A DNA stretch of 39,975 nt, taken from the NCBI RefSeq assembly GCF_001429295.1, contig NZ_LMJL01000008.1, positions 612,732 through 652,706 of the forward strand, read 5' to 3'. This stretch comes from Flavobacterium sp. Root935 (GTDB taxonomy: Bacteria; Bacteroidota; Bacteroidia; Flavobacteriales; Flavobacteriaceae). The translations under genes were made by a program, and so were the position numbers. How positions within the stretch are numbered: position 1 is the stretch's first letter; the number at the start of each line of letters is the position of its first letter. The notes under the pieces are model-generated. The model had not been told where the DNA came from. It saw only the letters and a list, made by a program, of their open reading frames with translations, and did not search any database. Of this stretch, positions 36,475-39,975 are shown one piece after another.

Positions 36475-37113
36475 TTATAATTTTCCCAATTTTGCCATTG
36501 CAAAAAGTATCAAAATCGGAATGGCAAGCAGGATTACCATTAGGGTTTGATCTGTAAATAAAGAAGGCTGTTTGATCAAAGTAATCAAATAACCGCCTAT
36601 AGCGCCTCCAAAGTGTGCCGTATGTCCAATGTTATCATTTTTGGCGCGCATTCCGTAAATAGAATACAATAAATATAAGATTCCAAAAATATATGCGGGC
36701 ATCGGAATTATAAAAAATATTCCCAGCATCATGTCAGGCTGCAGCAATATAGCAGAATACAAAACTCCTGTTACAGCTCCCGAAGCACCAACAGCGCGAT
36801 AACTGTAATCATTTTTATGGAATAACATGGTAAGAAGATTTCCGAAAATTAAACTTCCGAAATAAATAAGAATAAAAGAGAAGGTACTAAGCCAGCCTAT
36901 AACAACTGGTGCAAAAAAGTAAAGTGTCAGCATATTAAATATTAAATGCATCATATCTACATGCAGAAATCCAGAAGACAGCATTCTAATTTGTTCGCCC
37001 GAACGAATACTTCCTACATGAAATTCGTATTTTCTAAAAAAAGAAAGATCATTAAAACCTTTGTAACTAATAACAGCGTTGGTAACGATAATCCCTGCTA
37101 AAATGATATTCAT
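36475..37113 (-). CDS. Rhomboid-family intramembrane serine protease
   Basis: Six-helix inner membrane protease of 212 residues, the compact bacterial form. The catalytic serine is Ser111 in VGASGAVTG and the catalytic histidine His167 in HTAHFGGAIGG. The oxyanion-type motif HxxxN is present as His56 and Asn60 (HLIFN), preceded by FLHVDMM. All residues for activity are therefore kept. Substrate proteins are unknown. The divergent acyltransferase starts 112 bp upstream. Confidence 0.93.
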   Translation of the reverse strand: MNIILAGIIVTNAVISYKGFNDLSFFRKYEFHVGSIRSGEQIRMLSSGFLHVDMMHLIFNMLTLYFFAPVVIGWLSTFSFILIYFGSLIFGNLLTMLFHKNDYSYRAVGASGAVTGVLYSAILLQPDMMLGIFFIIPMPAYIFGILYLLYSIYGMRAKNDNIGHTAHFGGAIGGYLITLIKQPSLFTDQTLMVILLAIPILILFAMAKLGKL

Positions 37114-37203
37114 AAATTATAATTATTGTGAATTGTAAAGATAATCATTCTAAAACATAAGTGCGTAAGAAAGCAAAATATCAATCATTAATCATTTTTG
37201 ATT

Positions 37204-37211
37204 TATCTTTG
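37204..37211 (+). promoter_or_regulatory. Candidate Flavobacterium -7 promoter element before the acyltransferase gene
   Basis: TATCTTTG fits the Bacteroidota consensus TAnnTTTG at every fixed position. No clear TTG element is visible at the usual -33 distance, and the start codon at 37226 would give a leader of only a few bases, so the call is weak. Confidence 0.3.
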
Positions 37212-37225
37212 TAAAAAAAAATTAC

Positions 37226-38098
37226 ATGCAGTTTCTCGTTTATATTCTAGCCTATCCTTTGCTTTGGCTAATCTCTATACTTCCTTTTCGATTATTTTAC
37301 TTATTCTCTGATTTTGTATATTTTCTAGTGTACAGAGTTATAGGATATCGTAAAAAAGTTGTTCGCGAGAACCTAGCGCTTACTTTACCACATTTAAGTG
37401 AAGCTGAAAGAAAAGATATCGAGAAGAAATTCTATAAACATATGTGCGATATGTTTTTAGAAATGATAAAAACCATGAGTATTTCTCCAGAAGAAATGGA
37501 AAAGAGATTTCATGTAACCAATATTGATCTCGTTTTAGATTATGCTAAAAAAGGAAAAAGTGTAATTCTTGTTGCATCGCATTATGCAAGTTATGAATGG
37601 CTTTTAACGATTAATCCAAAACTTGGATTTCAAGGAATTGCTGTTTATAAAAAATTGGCCAATCCGTATTTTGATAAATTGGTTCGAAAAATTCGTTCGA
37701 AATACAATACCGAAATGATTGAAACCAGAAAAGCAATTCCGACAATGGCACAAAACCAGCGTAATGGGGTTCTAAGCATGTATGGTTTGGCAAGTGATCA
37801 ATCTCCTAAATTAGATAGAATTTTCCATTCAATGAAATTTATGGGAGTAGAAGTTCCTGTACACACAGGCGCTGAAATGCTGGCTAAAAAATATGATCTT
37901 GCGGTTATAATGGTAAAGGTAAAAAAAGTGAGAAGAGGATATTATGAAGCAACTTTTCTTTCTCTTGCTGATAATCCGAAAGATTTTGAAGATTTTGAAA
38001 TTACAGAAATGTATTTAAAGGAAGTCGAAAAGCAAATTCTTGAAACACCAGAATTTTATTTATGGACACATAAAAGATGGAAACATCGAGTTAAATAA
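37226..38098 (+). CDS. Lysophospholipid acyltransferase of LpxL/HtrB family
   Basis: Membrane-anchored acyltransferase of 290 residues, probably adding a secondary acyl chain to lipid A or making a related lipid. An N-terminal hydrophobic helix (about 5-37) is followed by the conserved RENL segment near 47-50. The catalytic H-x4-E motif is at His119 and Glu124 (SHYASYEW). GLASDQSPK near 191-199 and MKFMGVEVPVHTGAEMLAKK near 204-223 match later family blocks. In Bacteroidota such single LpxL-like proteins are often annotated only as lipid A biosynthesis acyltransferases; the exact acceptor and chain are not shown by sequence. The gene is followed by a terminator and seems monocistronic. Confidence 0.92.
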   Translation: MQFLVYILAYPLLWLISILPFRLFYLFSDFVYFLVYRVIGYRKKVVRENLALTLPHLSEAERKDIEKKFYKHMCDMFLEMIKTMSISPEEMEKRFHVTNIDLVLDYAKKGKSVILVASHYASYEWLLTINPKLGFQGIAVYKKLANPYFDKLVRKIRSKYNTEMIETRKAIPTMAQNQRNGVLSMYGLASDQSPKLDRIFHSMKFMGVEVPVHTGAEMLAKKYDLAVIMVKVKKVRRGYYEATFLSLADNPKDFEDFEITEMYLKEVEKQILETPEFYLWTHKRWKHRVK

Positions 38099-38104
38099 AA
38101 ATTT

Positions 38105-38141
38105 AAAAATCCGAAATGCAGCATTTGCTTTTCGGATTTTT
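38105..38141 (+). terminator. Rho-independent terminator of the acyltransferase gene
   Basis: AAAAATCCGAAA at 38105-38116 pairs with TTTCGGATTTTT at 38130-38141, ending in a T-run, 7 bp after the stop codon. Confidence 0.9.
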
Positions 38142-38288
38142 CCTTTAATACTACCTTCGAATTTCATAAAACGCATTCTATAAGTATTTTGATGTGTTTT
38201 TGTAATGATTTTTTTAGATTGATTAAAAAGGGAAACGATATAAATTTGATCTTCTCTAATTATCAAAAAAACAAAAAAATCATTAACC

Positions 38289-39773
38289 ATGATCAAAAAA
38301 TTACTATTTACAGTTTTATTACTGTTTCTCAATCTCAGCATTTCTGCTCAAAGTCCCAAACGAGGCATTGCTTACGGATATCATTCAGAAGCAGATATGC
38401 TGGCCTTAAAACCTGGTCTTTCTTGGTGGTACAATTGGTCGCCAGAACCTGATGCGGCTTTAAACGCAAATTACGAATCACTTGGAGTTGAATTTGTCCC
38501 AATGGCATGGGGAAAAATCAGCGATGCAGAAGTTCAGACTTTCATCAATAAAATAAAACCAGGAGCGAAATATCTTCTCGCTTTTAACGAACCAAATTTC
38601 ACCGACGGCGCAAGATTAACACCACAAGAAGCTGTTAATGCTTGGCCAAATATTGAAAAAATTGCTGCTGCAAAAAACCTTGAAATTGTAAGCGCATCTC
38701 CAGCTTATAACGGTCCAAACAATTATGGCGGTTATCAAGATCCTGTTGTTTGGCACAATCAGTTTTTTCAATTATGTCCAAACTGCAAAGTCGATTATAT
38801 TGCTTTTCACACGTATGATGATACTGCAGGTTCTGTCATTGGTGTTACCGGACTTTTAAAGAAATTCAATCGTCCGCTTTGGATTACTGAATTTGCCAAT
38901 AGAGTTATTCAAAGTGCTGCTGATAAAACAGCTTTTATGAAAACTATTTTAACCAATTTTGAAAATGATCCTGACATTTTCCGTTACTCATGGTATACTG
39001 GAAGAGTAAATCCTACTTGGACAGATATGTTAGAAGGACAATTATTAAGTTCCACAAGCGGTGTTCTACGACCAATTGGAACTGAATATATCAATGCCCC
39101 TTATACAACAAAAAAAATAACTGTTCCAGGCCGTGTTGTAGCAAACAAACACTATAGAAGAAAAGGAACCGGCTTACAAGCCACGTTAGACTCTAACACG
39201 GGGCAAAATGTTTGTTTTATCAATGATGGAGACTGGAATGAATTTATGCTAAATGTTCCTGATGCTGGAACATATAATTTGACTTTCAGATTTGCTTCAC
39301 CCGTTAATACTGGAAAATTTGATATACTTGTAAATGATGTAATTGTTAAAACAGACGAAACCTTTCCGCCAACTGGCGACTGGCAGACTTATGGAGACAA
39401 AGTTGTAAACGGAGTTGCATTACCAAAAGGTGAAGTTTACTTGAAAATAAAATTCAAATCAAACGATATCAATTTTAATTATATTGATGTTATTGCCGCC
39501 AATCTTGGTGTTGGAGAATCTGAACTGGAAAAAAACAGTTTTACAGTTTATCCAAATCCAATAAAAAATCATTCTATTCTTCATATCAAATCGGTAGAAA
39601 CTGAGTCAGTAAAATTAAAAATTGTGGATATGAATGGAAATACCGTTTTTTCTTCAGATGATTATTTTACCAATCAAGACGTAAAAATTGGTGACAAATT
39701 ACCAAAAGGGGTTTATATTGTAAATGCTGTTTATGGTAAAATTGAAAAATCAATTAAGATTATTAAAAACTAA
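38289..39773 (+). CDS. Secreted GH128-type beta-1,3-glucanase with CBM and T9SS sorting tail
   Basis: Extracellular glycosidase of 494 residues. The signal peptide ends at ISAQ (residue 21). The catalytic domain, about 24-245, fits the Glyco_hydro_128 family: acid/base Glu101 in AFNEPNF and nucleophile Glu201 in ITEFANR, with RGIAYGY at its start and FRYSWYTGR near 226. A beta-sandwich carbohydrate-binding module of CBM6 type follows at about 270-405 (NDGDWNEFMLNVPDAGTYNL). The last 80 residues are a type A T9SS C-terminal sorting domain (FTVYPNPIKNHSI; LPKGVYIVNAVYGKIEKSIK), so the enzyme should be released or anchored on the surface by the T9SS. GH128 enzymes cut beta-1,3-glucans such as laminarin or fungal glucan. 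It stands alone, with no SusCD or other glycosidase adjacent in the window. Confidence 0.92.
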   Translation: MIKKLLFTVLLLFLNLSISAQSPKRGIAYGYHSEADMLALKPGLSWWYNWSPEPDAALNANYESLGVEFVPMAWGKISDAEVQTFINKIKPGAKYLLAFNEPNFTDGARLTPQEAVNAWPNIEKIAAAKNLEIVSASPAYNGPNNYGGYQDPVVWHNQFFQLCPNCKVDYIAFHTYDDTAGSVIGVTGLLKKFNRPLWITEFANRVIQSAADKTAFMKTILTNFENDPDIFRYSWYTGRVNPTWTDMLEGQLLSSTSGVLRPIGTEYINAPYTTKKITVPGRVVANKHYRRKGTGLQATLDSNTGQNVCFINDGDWNEFMLNVPDAGTYNLTFRFASPVNTGKFDILVNDVIVKTDETFPPTGDWQTYGDKVVNGVALPKGEVYLKIKFKSNDINFNYIDVIAANLGVGESELEKNSFTVYPNPIKNHSILHIKSVETESVKLKIVDMNGNTVFSSDDYFTNQDVKIGDKLPKGVYIVNAVYGKIEKSIKIIKN

Positions 39774-39836
39774 GATCTTAATTCTTCAATTTTTAGAAAT
39801 TAAAATCGTCTACAAATTTGTTCTGTAGGAACATTT

Positions 39837-39975
39837 CGTCGGTAGAAAAAATTATAATAGTATCAGATTTTACGTTCCGTAGGAACGTTTGATTTTTGAC
39901 CGCATTTTTAACATCTAATCTCAAACGTTCCTACGGAACGTCTACATGCATGTGCTATTTTTTTTTCTACCGACG
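39837..39975. repeat. Nested inverted repeat with GTTCCGTAGGAAC palindromes, reaching the window end
   Basis: Outer arms: CGTCGGTAGAAAAAA (39837-39851) and its exact reverse complement at 39961-39975. Inner arms: a perfect 21-bp inverted repeat at 39872-39892 and 39921-39941, each containing the palindrome CGTTCC-GTA-GGAACG or its complement. Spacing between outer and inner arms is almost equal on both sides (20 and 19 bp). A degenerate third copy (GTTCTGTAGGAAC) is at 39820-39832. It resembles a REP/BIME or MITE-like element; no transposase is in view. Confidence 0.85.

Overview
The window looks like part of a Flavobacterium chromosome (Bacteroidota, close to the F. johnsoniae type). The grounds are AT-rich DNA, two SusC/SusD pairs with STN-domain receptors, a FecI/FecR regulatory pair of Bacteroidota type, GldA/GldF/GldG-like transporter parts, and type IX secretion (T9SS) parts: a PorP/SprF-like gene, a PorE-like OmpA protein and a C-terminal sorting tail. 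No tRNA, rRNA, CRISPR array or transposase gene was seen. All calls rest on reading the sequence and on recalled family motifs; no database search was made.

Layout. (1) 215-11097 (+): SusC, SusD, an ABC ATPase, a fused GldF-GldG-like permease, and a large periplasmic M16 protease with an intact zinc site. A perfect hairpin separates susCD from the last three genes. The set recalls the proteobacterial Fus/YddB-PqqL ferredoxin uptake systems (TonB receptor, M16 protease, ABC transporter), so I infer a protein or peptide import-and-digest system. (2) 11232-19797 (-): ECF sigma factor, FecR anti-sigma, SusC, SusD, and a two-domain enzyme joining a glycerophosphodiesterase-like barrel to an alkaline phosphatase. 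This looks like a self-regulated organophosphate scavenging operon. The same composite motif lies upstream of both the sigma and fecR genes. (3) 20269-22542 (-): catalase-peroxidase KatG, with a possible OxyR site upstream. (4) 22719-26704 (-): TolC, HlyD/EmrA and MFS/EmrB tripartite efflux operon. (5) 26909-28091 (+): a two-helix channel-like protein without the canonical selectivity filter, paired with a DUF4239/bestrophin-like protein.

(6) 28173-31031 (-): a PorE-like OmpA protein behind a frameshifted PorP/SprF gene, with a 651-bp gene-poor stretch where the partner adhesin gene might be expected. (7) 31683-32725 (-): Crp/Fnr regulator and a Rid-family protein lacking the catalytic arginine. 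(8) 32794-35572 (-): three paralogous lipoproteins that resemble the XAC2610 lysozyme-inhibitor/immunity family. (9) 35734-37113 (-): SIMPL-domain protein and rhomboid protease. (10) 37226-39773 (+): LpxL-like acyltransferase and a secreted GH128-type beta-1,3-glucanase with a CBM and a T9SS tail. The window ends inside, or exactly at the end of, a nested inverted repeat built on a GTTCCGTAGGAAC palindrome.
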